DNA from: an uncultured Actinomycetes bacterium
GTDB taxonomy: Bacteria; Actinomycetota; Actinomycetes; Nanopelagicales; Nanopelagicaceae
Length of the DNA stretch: 18,389 nucleotides
Direction of reading: 5' to 3'
Assembly (NCBI GenBank): GCA_903932695.1
Contig: CAIZGZ010000043.1
Coordinates: 1 to 18,389, forward strand
Shown here: piece by piece, positions 1 through 7,171 of the stretch
How positions within the stretch are numbered: position 1 is the first letter of the stretch
How the letters are laid out: each line of letters opens with the position of its first letter
Made by a program: the position numbers and the translations under genes
Notes under the pieces: model-generated
Seen by the model: only the letters and a program-made list of their open reading frames with translations
Database searches by the model: none
Told to the model about the DNA's origin: nothing

Positions 1-1497
1 CTCCTTTGTGGTGTTCAAAACATTGACCTGATCGAAAATAGCTGCAGGGCAGCCATGGCTAACCGCCGCAATTTGGCCGGGTTGGGCTTTACCGCAGTTA
101 AACGCGCCACCAAGGAGATAGGTGGATGGACCACCAACCGCTTTCATGGATCGCCAGAAATCTGTCGTCGTCGCTTGGTAAGCAACATCTTTTACTTGAC
201 CGACGATCTTGCCATTCTTAATGCGGTGGAATTGTTGACCAGTAAATTGGAAGTTATAGCGCTGCATATCGATCGACCAGGATTTGTCGCCTTTGATCAT
301 GATGCCATCTTCCACTTGCTCGATCAGCCCGGCTAAATCTGGGCCAGTTGGATTTGGCTGCAATGAGACATTGGGCATGCGCTGAATTGGGATATGGGAA
401 GGCGAGTCGGCAAAGGCGCAACCGTTCGAGCGGTCACGACCAGCGCGTGCAGCAATACGTCGGTCTAATTGGTAACCGACGAGAACACCATCTTTAATAA
501 TGTCCCATTGTTGCGCAGCTACACCTTCATCATCAAAACCAACGGTGCTCAGTCCATGAGGAGTGATGCGATCACCCGTGACATTCATAAGTTCAGAGCC
601 ATACTGAAGTTTGCCAAGATTATCGATAGTGGCAAATGAGGTGCCGGCATAGTTGGCTTCGTAACCAAGCGCGCGATCTAACTCTGTAGCGTGGCCGATT
701 GATTCGTGAATGGTGAGCCAAAGATTAGTTGGGTCAATCAAGAGGTCGTATCGGCCTGCTTCAACCGAAGGCGCGGCTACCTTCTCTGCAAGCAAGGTAG
801 GTAATTCGTCGATCTCTGCATCCCAATCGTGGATCGAATTGCTCATCCATTCCCAGCCAAAGCCGGCAGGTTGGGCGAGGGTGCGCATTGACTCAAATCC
901 AGAGTCGGTGATTGTGGTTGCAGTCAGTTCTGATTCGATTCGGACGCGTTGTTGAGTAGTGGATGTGCCGTAAGAATCTGCGTAGTGCTTCTGCTCTTTC
1001 ACAAAGTGGGTTGAGGCAGCCGAGTAGTTGATCGCTGAAACTTTGAGAAGCTTGGAGCTCAAGCCAGCTAACCGCTCTACTTTTTCTTGATCACTGACGC
1101 TAAATGGATCGATCTCGTAATCACTCACCCAAGTGCGGTTGGCATAGACCGGTTCACTTGCGAGTGCGATCTCTTCAATAGAGAGGGGAGCGCTGGTCTT
1201 TGCCATCGCTACCGCAATCTTCGCTAGCTCCTGGGCCTTGGTTGGACTCATCTCTGGCGAGGAGGCAAAGCCCCATGCTCCGTTGACGATCACTCGCACT
1301 CCAACACCAGAGGTCGTGCTATCTGATTGGGTCTCAATTGCGATATCGCGCAGCGAGATAAAGCCGGTGCGAATTCGTTCGATGCGAACATCGACGTGAG
1401 TTGCACCCAAACTCTTGGCGGTGCTGATGGCGGCATCTGAGATGGCATCGAGCGGAAGGGCGAGAAAGTCAGGATCTACGGTTCTATTCACCCGCAT
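1..1497 (-). CDS. tldD: TldD family metalloprotease, 3' end outside window
   Basis: Partial gene: 499 codons are open from the ATG at 1495-1497 to the window edge with no stop, close to the usual full length of TldD (about 480-510). The translation has the family's HExxxH motif, HESIGH at residues 264-269, in the context LTIHESIGHATELDRALGYE, and near the visible C terminus GAFNCGKAQPGQ, also typical of TldD. With PmbA (TldE), TldD forms a cytoplasmic zinc protease that trims modified or unfolded peptides; pmbA often lies next to it and may sit just left of the window. The ATG is the only plausible start, since an in-frame TAG lies at 1531-1533. The gene follows the ABC importer genes after 47 bases that contain a hairpin. 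Its link to the transporters is only positional. Confidence 0.9.
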   Translation of the reverse strand, partial: MRVNRTVDPDFLALPLDAISDAAISTAKSLGATHVDVRIERIRTGFISLRDIAIETQSDSTTSGVGVRVIVNGAWGFASSPEMSPTKAQELAKIAVAMAKTSAPLSIEEIALASEPVYANRTWVSDYEIDPFSVSDQEKVERLAGLSSKLLKVSAINYSAASTHFVKEQKHYADSYGTSTTQQRVRIESELTATTITDSGFESMRTLAQPAGFGWEWMSNSIHDWDAEIDELPTLLAEKVAAPSVEAGRYDLLIDPTNLWLTIHESIGHATELDRALGYEANYAGTSFATIDNLGKLQYGSELMNVTGDRITPHGLSTVGFDDEGVAAQQWDIIKDGVLVGYQLDRRIAARAGRDRSNGCAFADSPSHIPIQRMPNVSLQPNPTGPDLAGLIEQVEDGIMIKGDKSWSIDMQRYNFQFTGQQFHRIKNGKIVGQVKDVAYQATTTDFWRSMKAVGGPSTYLLGGAFNCGKAQPGQIAAVSHGCPAAIFDQVNVLNTTKE

Positions 1498-1540
1498 ACT
1501 GTATGCGAAAGGGCGAAAAAGGGTAGTGCCCTATTTCGCC
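1493..1540 (-). promoter_or_regulatory. Hairpin and palindrome between ATPase gene and tldD
   Basis: Positions 1512-1523 pair with 1529-1540 (12 bp, one mismatch) around a 5-base loop. Directly beside it, 1493-1499 and 1501-1507 form a 7-bp inverted repeat (CGCATAC T GTATGCG) that covers the tldD start codon. There is no T-run after the hairpin on the minus strand, so it is not a clean intrinsic terminator. It could attenuate read-through from the importer operon, stabilise mRNA ends or hide the tldD start. The structure is seen; the role is inferred. Confidence 0.4.
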
Positions 1541-1544
1541 AGTA

Positions 1545-2312
1545 TTAAATGACTTTAGAGAGGAAGCTCTTCGTTCGCTCATGCTGTGGATTGCCGAGCA
1601 CATCGGCCGGCTTGCCAGCTTCGACAACGACGCCGTTATCCATGAAGACGAGCGAGTCGGCAACTTCGCGTGCAAAGCCCATCTCGTGAGTCACGACCAC
1701 CATGGTCATGCCAGATTGAGCAAGCTCCTTCATTACATCCAGAACTTCGCCAACGAGCTCTGGATCAAGCGCAGAGGTCGGCTCATCAAAGAGCATGAGC
1801 TTGGGCTTCATCGCTAGCGAGCGAGCGATTGCTACACGCTGTTGTTGGCCGCCAGAAAGGTGTGCTGGATAGTGAGCAGCCTTATCGCCCAACCCCACTC
1901 GCTCTAGCAACGCTTTACCCTCTTTGATGGCAAGATCTTTATCGATCTTTTGTACTCGGACCATGCCGGAGATGACATTCTCTAGCGCAGTCATATGTGG
2001 GAAGAGATTAAATTTCTGAAAGACCATGCCGATACCACTGCGTTGTTTGGCGGCTTCGGATGGCTTGAGCTCATGGAGTTTGCCGTTATGTTCACGATAG
2101 CCAACGATCACACCATCAACGCTCAGTCGTCCGCCATCAACGCGCTCGAGGTGGTTGATGCAACGAAGGAAGGTCGACTTACCAGAACCTGATGGGCCGA
2201 TGAGACACATTACTTCGCCGCGATTTACTTCTAGCGTGATCCCTTTAAGGACATGGTTGGATCCGTACGACTTATTAATGTCGATCGCCTGGACCATTAC
2301 TTTTTCACTCAT
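1545..2312 (-). CDS. Polar amino acid ABC transporter ATP-binding protein (GlnQ/HisP-like), importer 1
   Basis: Nucleotide-binding subunit, 255 residues, the usual length for polar-amino-acid importers. Visible motifs in order are Walker A GPSGSGKST (39-47), Q-loop Gln99 in VFQKFNLFPH, signature LSGGQQQR (152-159), Walker B LMLFDEP (172-178) with catalytic Glu177, D-loop SALD, and H-loop His209 in VVVTHEMGFA. It should hydrolyse ATP on the cytoplasmic face to drive the permease encoded just upstream. The start (ATG at 2310-2312) overlaps the permease stop by 4 bases, so translation is probably coupled. Last gene of the importer 1 set. The substrate cannot be read from this subunit. Confidence 0.95.
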   Translation of the reverse strand: MSEKVMVQAIDINKSYGSNHVLKGITLEVNRGEVMCLIGPSGSGKSTFLRCINHLERVDGGRLSVDGVIVGYREHNGKLHELKPSEAAKQRSGIGMVFQKFNLFPHMTALENVISGMVRVQKIDKDLAIKEGKALLERVGLGDKAAHYPAHLSGGQQQRVAIARSLAMKPKLMLFDEPTSALDPELVGEVLDVMKELAQSGMTMVVVTHEMGFAREVADSLVFMDNGVVVEAGKPADVLGNPQHERTKSFLSKVI

Positions 2313-3187
2313 GATTGAACTCCGATGAGCGGACTATGTCCTCGAGCAAAGCGCTTTTCGACAAAATACTGAACGAACATCAAGATCGTTGTGAAAAATA
2401 GGTACCAAGCGCACGCCACCATCAAGAGTGGAATCGGGTTGTAGATCTCGTCCGAAATGTTGCGAGTACGCGCATAGAGATCGGTGACAAGCGGAACCGC
2501 AGTGACGAGCGAGGTGGTCTTGAGCATCGAAACAATTTCGTTGCCAGTTGGCGGGATGATGATACGCATTGCTTGTGGGATCACGATAAAGCGCATCGTT
2601 GTCCACCAGCTCATGCCAAGGGATTTTGCTGCCTCTTCTTGACCGCCATCAACAGAGAGCAGTCCCGCACGAACAATCTCAGCCATGTAGGCGGCTTCAT
2701 TAAGCGAGAGACCGATGATGGCTAGCCAATAGAGCGAAGCGGTCTGACTAATAGGGAAGTGAACACCTAGATAGAAATGACCGAAGTGAATATCAGGGAT
2801 ACCAATGAAAAATGAGTGGTAGATCGTAGAGAGCAGACCCCAGAACACGAGTTGTACATAGACAGGAGTTCCGCGGAAGATCCAGATGAAGATCCATGCC
2901 ACATTGCGAAAGACTGGGTTTGGCGAACGGCGCATAACAGCCAGAGCAACGCCCAACAAGATCGCGAAGAACATCGAAATAATTGTGAGCGAGAGGGTTA
3001 CTCCCGCAGCCTTAAAAACGCGTGCGTCAAAGACATACTTATTAAATGACTTCCAGTCGTAGGCGCTGCGATGGGATGCATCGACGAGAAAAGCGACTGC
3101 GACTAGCGCAAGGTACAGAGCCGCTGCCCACCGAAATGGGTGGCGCAGCGGCACTGCCTTTATAGATGTATTAGTTGATTGCGCCAT
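2309..3187 (-). CDS. Polar amino acid ABC transporter permease (HisM/GlnP-like), importer 1
   Basis: Membrane subunit with several hydrophobic segments (starting near residues 20-40, 62-85, 98-125 and 150-175, and near the C terminus). The cytoplasmic EAA coupling motif is clear: YMAEIVRAG followed by EEAAKSLGMSWW and the IPQAMR tail that contacts the ATPase. I chose the ATG at 3185-3187. A TTG one codon upstream is possible, but neither has a Shine-Dalgarno sequence. The start lies inside the 3' end of the binding-protein gene (17-base overlap), so translation probably depends on ribosomes finishing that gene. About 292 residues, slightly long for the family because of an N-terminal extension. 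Confidence 0.93.
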   Translation of the reverse strand: MAQSTNTSIKAVPLRHPFRWAAALYLALVAVAFLVDASHRSAYDWKSFNKYVFDARVFKAAGVTLSLTIISMFFAILLGVALAVMRRSPNPVFRNVAWIFIWIFRGTPVYVQLVFWGLLSTIYHSFFIGIPDIHFGHFYLGVHFPISQTASLYWLAIIGLSLNEAAYMAEIVRAGLLSVDGGQEEAAKSLGMSWWTTMRFIVIPQAMRIIIPPTGNEIVSMLKTTSLVTAVPLVTDLYARTRNISDEIYNPIPLLMVACAWYLFFTTILMFVQYFVEKRFARGHSPLIGVQS

Positions 3188-4022
3188 CAACGGTAAATGA
3201 CTTGACTGCGCCTGGTGTTACGCCCCACTTAGCAAGGATCTTGCCGTAGGTGCCGTTTGCTGCGAGATCTTGAAGAGCAAGCGAGATTGCCTTCACCAAA
3301 GTTGAACCCTTAGCTGTTGCAATTCCGTATGGAGCTGATCCGTAGATCGCGCCATCGAGTTGGAGCTTGCCAGCACTGCGGTGAACAGCATCCTCTGTGA
3401 TTGGTGAATCAGCAGAGAGCGCCTGTGCGCGACCAAGTGAGACAGCATTTGTTGCTTGGTTCTGATCATCGAATGAAAGTGTTGTGATTGGCTTCTTACC
3501 AGCCTTCACGCAAGCAGCTGACTTAGCTGTGAGGTCATCAACCTCGGTGCTACCTGTCTGAGCTGAAACAGTGAGACCACAAGCGTTGTTTGGATCTACT
3601 GCCTTCTTGCCTGCAGCCGATGCCCACTGGATTCCAGCGACGTAGTAGTTAGCGAAATCAACGTTAGCTTCGCGAACCTTTGTATCGGTGAATGAAGATA
3701 GGCCGACATCGTACTTTCCGCCCTTAACAGCAGGAATGATGGTGTCGAAGTTTGCGCTGACAAAGTTAGCCTTCACGCCAAGGTCTGCTGCGATTGCGTT
3801 GAAGAGGTCGATCTCCCACCCGATTGCCTTGCCATTCTTATCCAAATATTCGTTTGGTGCATATGTTGTATCTGTTCCCACTGTGAGAACGCCAGCCTTC
3901 TTGACGCTAGCTGGGAGTTGCGCTGCAGCGGCTGAACCGGCAGCAAATGATGGTGTCTGAGCGAAAACGAGCGCTGCGGCAGCTGTTGCTGCGGCGATCG
4001 CAAACTTCTTGCTTGTCTTCAT
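3171..4022 (-). CDS. Extracellular amino acid substrate-binding protein, importer 1
   Basis: 283 residues with a Sec signal peptide: MKTSKK, a hydrophobic alanine-rich core to about residue 20, and an Ala-x-Ala region near 25-28. There is no lipobox cysteine. The mature part matches the family 3 bacterial solute-binding fold: KKAGVLTVGTDTTYAPNEY near the start, GWEIDLFNAIAADLG, and DTKVREANVDFANYY, where the Arg normally holds the ligand carboxylate. Two cysteines (148 and 171) could form a disulfide. An AGGAG-like ribosome site lies just before the ATG. It feeds the permease and ATPase encoded directly downstream. A 60-base gap separates it from the ATPase of importer 2 upstream, so a promoter of its own cannot be excluded. 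Substrate unknown. Confidence 0.93.
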   Translation of the reverse strand: MKTSKKFAIAAATAAAALVFAQTPSFAAGSAAAAQLPASVKKAGVLTVGTDTTYAPNEYLDKNGKAIGWEIDLFNAIAADLGVKANFVSANFDTIIPAVKGGKYDVGLSSFTDTKVREANVDFANYYVAGIQWASAAGKKAVDPNNACGLTVSAQTGSTEVDDLTAKSAACVKAGKKPITTLSFDDQNQATNAVSLGRAQALSADSPITEDAVHRSAGKLQLDGAIYGSAPYGIATAKGSTLVKAISLALQDLAANGTYGKILAKWGVTPGAVKSFTVDGAIN

Positions 4023-4082
4023 ATCTATCTCCTCGGGCCATAGGGGTGAGAGTCGGAATCTTACCCGTGCCAGCGGGGGTGT

Positions 4083-4829
4083 CTAGAGTCGGCCAGCGTC
4101 GCGAAGGGCTCCTAAGAAGGCCTGGCATTCGGGGGTTTGTGGTCGTTCCAAGAGCTCCGACGGAGTTCCGACTTCCTTGATCTGGCCGTGGTGGAGGAAG
4201 AGCACCTGATCTGCGACTCGCTTTGCAAAGCCCATTTCATGGGTAGCGATCATCATCGTCATACCCTGAGCCTTGAGTTCACCGATCAATGACAGAACCT
4301 CGCCGATCAGAATTGGATCAAGAGCGCTGGTAACTTCATCGAGCAAGAGAACTTTGGGCTTTGTGATGACAGCCCGCAATATCGCCACCCGTTGCTGCTG
4401 GCCACCGCTCAATAAGTCTGGATAAGTGGCTGCCTTATCCGATAACCCAAACCGCTCCAGTAGCTCGAGAGCTGTGGAGTTTGCTACCGCCTTATCCATG
4501 CCATGAACGTACCGAGCACCCAAAACAATGTTTTCAAGAACGGTGAGGTGCGGAAAGAGGTTGAACGCTTGGAAGACCGAGCCGATCTGAGAGCGGACCT
4601 GATCTGGATTCACGCCAACATCGCTGATGTCTCGACCCTCTAAAAAGATCTGACCATCATCAATTCCCTCGAGCAGGTTGATGGAGCGAAGGAGGGTTGA
4701 CTTGCCTGAGCCGCTGGCTCCAATAAGAACTTTGACTTCGTGCTCGGCAAGGGCGACAGAGATATCTTGCAACACAAGGTCATCGCCATAACTCTTTCGC
4801 AGATTCTTAATCTCAAGGATATTTTTCAT
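4083..4829 (-). CDS. Polar amino acid ABC transporter ATP-binding protein, importer 2
   Basis: 248 residues from the ATG at 4827-4829. The frame is open further upstream, to 4886, but that start would overlap the permease by about 50 bases, while 4829 falls 5 bases after the permease stop and leads straight into the conserved MKNILEIKNLRKSYG. Motifs: Walker A GASGSGKST (37-45), Q-loop Gln87, signature LSGGQQQR (140-147), Walker B VLLLDE (160-165), H-loop in MIATHEMGFA. Two small departures from the family are DEVTSALDP in place of DEPTSALDP and ILRAV in place of IARAL. All catalytic residues are kept, so it is probably active. Confidence 0.94.
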   Translation of the reverse strand: MKNILEIKNLRKSYGDDLVLQDISVALAEHEVKVLIGASGSGKSTLLRSINLLEGIDDGQIFLEGRDISDVGVNPDQVRSQIGSVFQAFNLFPHLTVLENIVLGARYVHGMDKAVANSTALELLERFGLSDKAATYPDLLSGGQQQRVAILRAVITKPKVLLLDEVTSALDPILIGEVLSLIGELKAQGMTMMIATHEMGFAKRVADQVLFLHHGQIKEVGTPSELLERPQTPECQAFLGALRDAGRL

Positions 4830-4834
4830 CAGAT

Positions 4835-5683
4835 TCACCACTGACCTTGTTGGACGCGGGCGCGATCTTGCTTGCGAGTAAGCCAATCGGTGAAGCGGGT
4901 CAACGGAATAGTCAGTGCGACGAAGAGCGCACCGGCTACTACATAAGGTGTGAAATTAAATGATTCGGCGGTATTAATCCCAGCAGCGCGAATGGCATCA
5001 ATGGCACCAAGTACCGAAATTAAGCCAGAGTCTTTTTGAAGTGAGACTAGGTCGTTGAGTAGCGGGGGAGTCACCTTGCGAAGCGCTTGGGGCAGAATCA
5101 CATGTCGTTGGGCTTGGGATTGCGTAAGTCCGAGTGCGCGAGCTGCCATACGTTGTGCGGGATTCACGGCTTCGATGCCAGCCCGAATTACCTCAGCTAC
5201 ATAAGCGGAGTAGGTAAGGATGAGTGAGGCGGTGCCGAGGACAACAGCTGAATTAGTCAGCCACGAAATCTGCAAACCAGGCACGCCTAGGCCAACAAGA
5301 AAGAGCACAAGGAGCAGCGGCAGGCCGCGGAAGATATCGGTGTAAATCGTTGCTAACAGACGTAGCGGATAGAGAATCGGGGAGTGCGAAGTGCGAGCGA
5401 GGGCGATGAGAAGCCCAAAAAACAATACGAAAATTTCGGCGACAATCATGACGCGCAAATTGAGCCAGAGCCCACTGAGCACTGTGGGGAATGATTTTTT
5501 GGCGTAGTGCCAATTAAAAAATGATTGACGGACCAATGCAAAGCCGGGGGCGCCGGTCACGACAATGACGAGGACTGAACCGATGACGAGCGTGCTGATC
5601 AACGCAATCAGGGTTGAACGACGAGAGACTCGACGCCTTGCTTCTTCGCGAGCTATGCGCATCGCTGAAGGGCTATAGGACAT
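4835..5683 (-). CDS. Polar amino acid ABC transporter permease, importer 2
   Basis: 282 residues. A basic N terminus (MSYSPSAMRIAREEARRRV) is followed by a hydrophobic segment near 24-46, then the usual transporter core with helices near 80-97, 103-135, 142-165 and 245-265. The EAA loop is clear: YVAEVIRAGIEAV, then MAARALGLTQSQAQRHVILP. The EVIRAG and ILPQALR signatures are typical of the HisM/GlnP family. The gene is 37 bases after the binding-protein gene and 5 bases before the ATPase start, so the three form one importer. It resembles the importer 1 permease in plan but not closely in sequence, so the two sets are probably old paralogues or separate imports. Confidence 0.94.
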   Translation of the reverse strand: MSYSPSAMRIAREEARRRVSRRSTLIALISTLVIGSVLVIVVTGAPGFALVRQSFFNWHYAKKSFPTVLSGLWLNLRVMIVAEIFVLFFGLLIALARTSHSPILYPLRLLATIYTDIFRGLPLLLVLFLVGLGVPGLQISWLTNSAVVLGTASLILTYSAYVAEVIRAGIEAVNPAQRMAARALGLTQSQAQRHVILPQALRKVTPPLLNDLVSLQKDSGLISVLGAIDAIRAAGINTAESFNFTPYVVAGALFVALTIPLTRFTDWLTRKQDRARVQQGQW

Positions 5684-5720
5684 CGAGTCTCCTGAAGTTG
5701 TTGGAATAGTGAAGCGGATA

Positions 5721-6548
5721 CTACTTCAGTACTGGCGCACCAGCTGTGCCACCGAGCCACTTGTCAGCAATCGCCTTAAGTGTTCCGTTTGCACGAAGCG
5801 CATCCACTGCTGCAGAGACTGCACTTGTGAGTGAGCTGCCCTTGGTAAGAACGAGACCGAATTGGTCGCTTCCTGCCTTTGGCGCAAACTGACCGACGAT
5901 CAAGCCATTCTTGAGTTCGGCATTGGCAATGTAGAAAGCGGTTGGTAGATCAACGACAAGTCCATCGATCTGACCGTTGATGAGGGCTTGAGTTGCTACA
6001 TCGTTGGTATCGAATACCGAAGGCTTGACCTTAGGCTTGATGAGATCTGTAATCGTTGAGTACGAGGTTGTTCCAACTTGAGCACCAAGCTTTGCGTTTG
6101 CAAGATCAGCGATGGTCTTCGCTTTAGCGATCTTGGACTTTGTTGTAGTCACGATTGCTTGGGCAACATCGTAGTAACCAGTTGAGAAGTCGACTGCCTT
6201 GGCACGATCTGGTGTGATCGATACTTCGTTGATATCAAAGTCAAAGGACTTCTTGCCAGGTTGGATGACGGTATTGAAAGCTGCCTTAACCCACTTGACC
6301 TTCGATGCTGGGTAACCAAGTTGCTTTGCAACTGCGTAAGCGATCGCGGATTCAAAACCCTTGCCATCTGATGGAGTGTTGTTATCAAACCATGGTGAGT
6401 AAGCCGGATCATCGGTACCGATGGTGAGCACACCCTTTGCGAGGGTAGGCAGATTGCCTGATGCAGAGGTTGCGGCGTTCGCGCTGGTAGCGCCGATTGT
6501 TGCCGTAGCTAGAAGCACCGAGAGAGCGACTGCGAGATTTTTCTTCAT
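5721..6548 (-). CDS. Extracellular amino acid substrate-binding protein, importer 2
   Basis: 275 residues from the ATG at 6546-6548, chosen because it has a good ribosome site (AAGGTG, 6 bases upstream) and begins a clean signal peptide (MKKNLAVALS, hydrophobic core, ANA-A cleavage region near 23-26). The frame runs open to 6638, but that part overlaps the riboswitch. No cysteine is present anywhere, so it cannot be a lipoprotein. Family 3 solute-binding features: LTIGTDDPAYSPWF, GKGFESAIAYAVAKQLGY, and ITPDRAKAVDFSTGYY with the ligand-binding Arg. First gene after the SAM-IV riboswitch, which makes methionine or a related sulfur compound the best guess for its ligand; the protein alone does not show this. 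Confidence 0.93.
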   Translation of the reverse strand: MKKNLAVALSVLLATATIGATSANAATSASGNLPTLAKGVLTIGTDDPAYSPWFDNNTPSDGKGFESAIAYAVAKQLGYPASKVKWVKAAFNTVIQPGKKSFDFDINEVSITPDRAKAVDFSTGYYDVAQAIVTTTKSKIAKAKTIADLANAKLGAQVGTTSYSTITDLIKPKVKPSVFDTNDVATQALINGQIDGLVVDLPTAFYIANAELKNGLIVGQFAPKAGSDQFGLVLTKGSSLTSAVSAAVDALRANGTLKAIADKWLGGTAGAPVLK

Positions 6549-6562
6549 GTTTTTCACCTTTC

Positions 6563-6578
6563 GAGCAGCGGACTGCTC
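6563..6578 (-). promoter_or_regulatory. Hairpin just upstream of the binding-protein ribosome site
   Basis: A 6-bp perfect stem (GAGCAG/CTGCTC) with a 4-base loop ends a few bases before the AAGGTG ribosome site of the gene at 6548. With the smaller CGGC/GCCG hairpin just beyond it, this is the likely expression platform of the riboswitch. There is no T-run, so control of translation is more likely than transcription termination. Confidence 0.5.
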
Positions 6579-6603
6579 ACAAAATACGGCGTGTGCCGCG
6601 CTT

Positions 6604-6700
6604 GCCAGACTTTCTGGCCTGGTCCTCACCCGGAGCACCCCACCGCGTAGGAGGGTTGCTGATCGACGAGCCGGGGCTATCTGTCGATGCTCTTGACCGA
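6604..6700 (-). promoter_or_regulatory. SAM-IV class riboswitch
   Basis: Read on the minus strand, the leader has the SAM-IV core in order: GGTCAAGAGCATCGAC, then AGCCCCGGCT, GTCGATCAGCAACCCTCC, GCGGTGGGGTGCTCCGGGTG and GAGGACCAGG. P1 can close by 6695-6698 with 6621-6624, P2 by 6683-6688 with 6662-6667, and the CCCCGG of the P2 loop can pair with CCGGG for the expected pseudoknot. A further perfect 6-bp hairpin (6604-6609 with 6613-6618) follows P1. SAM-IV aptamers bind S-adenosylmethionine and usually switch off methionine synthesis or uptake genes when SAM is plentiful. Here the controlled gene is an amino-acid binding protein starting at 6548, and probably the whole leftward operon. Confidence 0.88.
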
Positions 6701-6787
6701 GAGGAAGGCTAGCAAAGCCATCTCATCCAGAGAAATTGCAGATGATTTGCAACAACCGGCGACTGCCGCGCTCCTGACGATTTGCCG

Positions 6788-6793
6788 TATTCT
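6788..6793 (+). promoter_or_regulatory. Probable -10 box of rnpB
   Basis: TATTCT lies 10 bases before the first paired base of the RNase P RNA (6803), the right place for a -10 box. No convincing -35 box is seen at 16-18 bases spacing. Confidence 0.45.
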
Positions 6794-6802
6794 TTCGCTA
6801 CT

Positions 6803-7167
6803 GAAGAGTCGCCTGGGTCACCGCGTTATTCCTATTAATAGGTATACCGAGGAAAGTCCGGACTCCGTAGAGCAAAGTGATGGTTAACAGCCACCCGGGG
6901 CGACCCGCGGGAAAGTGCCACAGAAAATGACCGCCTTGATTTATCGAGGTAAGGGTGAAACGGCGGTGTAAGAGACCACCGCGCTGATGGTGACATCAGC
7001 GGCAAGGTAAACCCCACTTGGAGCAAGACCAGAAAGATGGCGCTTGAGAGCTGCTCGCTCGAGTCATCAGGTAGGTTGCTTGATCGCGTGAGCAATTGCG
7101 CGACTAGATGGATGGTGGCCCATACGCGAAAGCGTTGGACAGGATCCGGCTTATAGGGCGACTCTTC
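6803..7167 (+). ncRNA. rnpB: RNase P RNA (bacterial type A)
   Basis: Catalytic RNA of RNase P, which cuts 5' leaders from pre-tRNAs. Recognised from the universal core GAGGAAAGTCCGGACTCC (6850-6867), the central part with GAAACGGCGGTGTAAGAGACC and GGTAAACCCCA, and the 3' core near 7141 (AGGATCCGGCTTATAGGG). The ends are set by the P1 helix: GAAGAGTCGCC at 6803-6813 pairs perfectly with GGCGACTCTTC at 7157-7167. The length, about 365 bases, is normal. Its last 23 bases, including the 3' strand of P1 and the conserved CCGGCTTA, lie inside the attL repeat, so the integrated element rebuilds the 3' end and the gene should still work. Confidence 0.97.
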
Positions 7168-7171
7168 TTTA
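7145..7171 (+). other. attL core
   Basis: Left copy of the 27-bp direct repeat, beginning TCCGGCTTATAGGGCG and ending CTTTA. It overlaps the last 23 bases of rnpB plus four bases beyond. Identity to attR stops on both sides (GGA before it here, GTG before attR; AAT after it here, TAT after attR). Confidence 0.93.

Noticed and set aside
6687..6887. Open frame across the rnpB 5' end
   Set aside because: It overlaps the riboswitch and RNase P RNA, both clearly structural RNAs.
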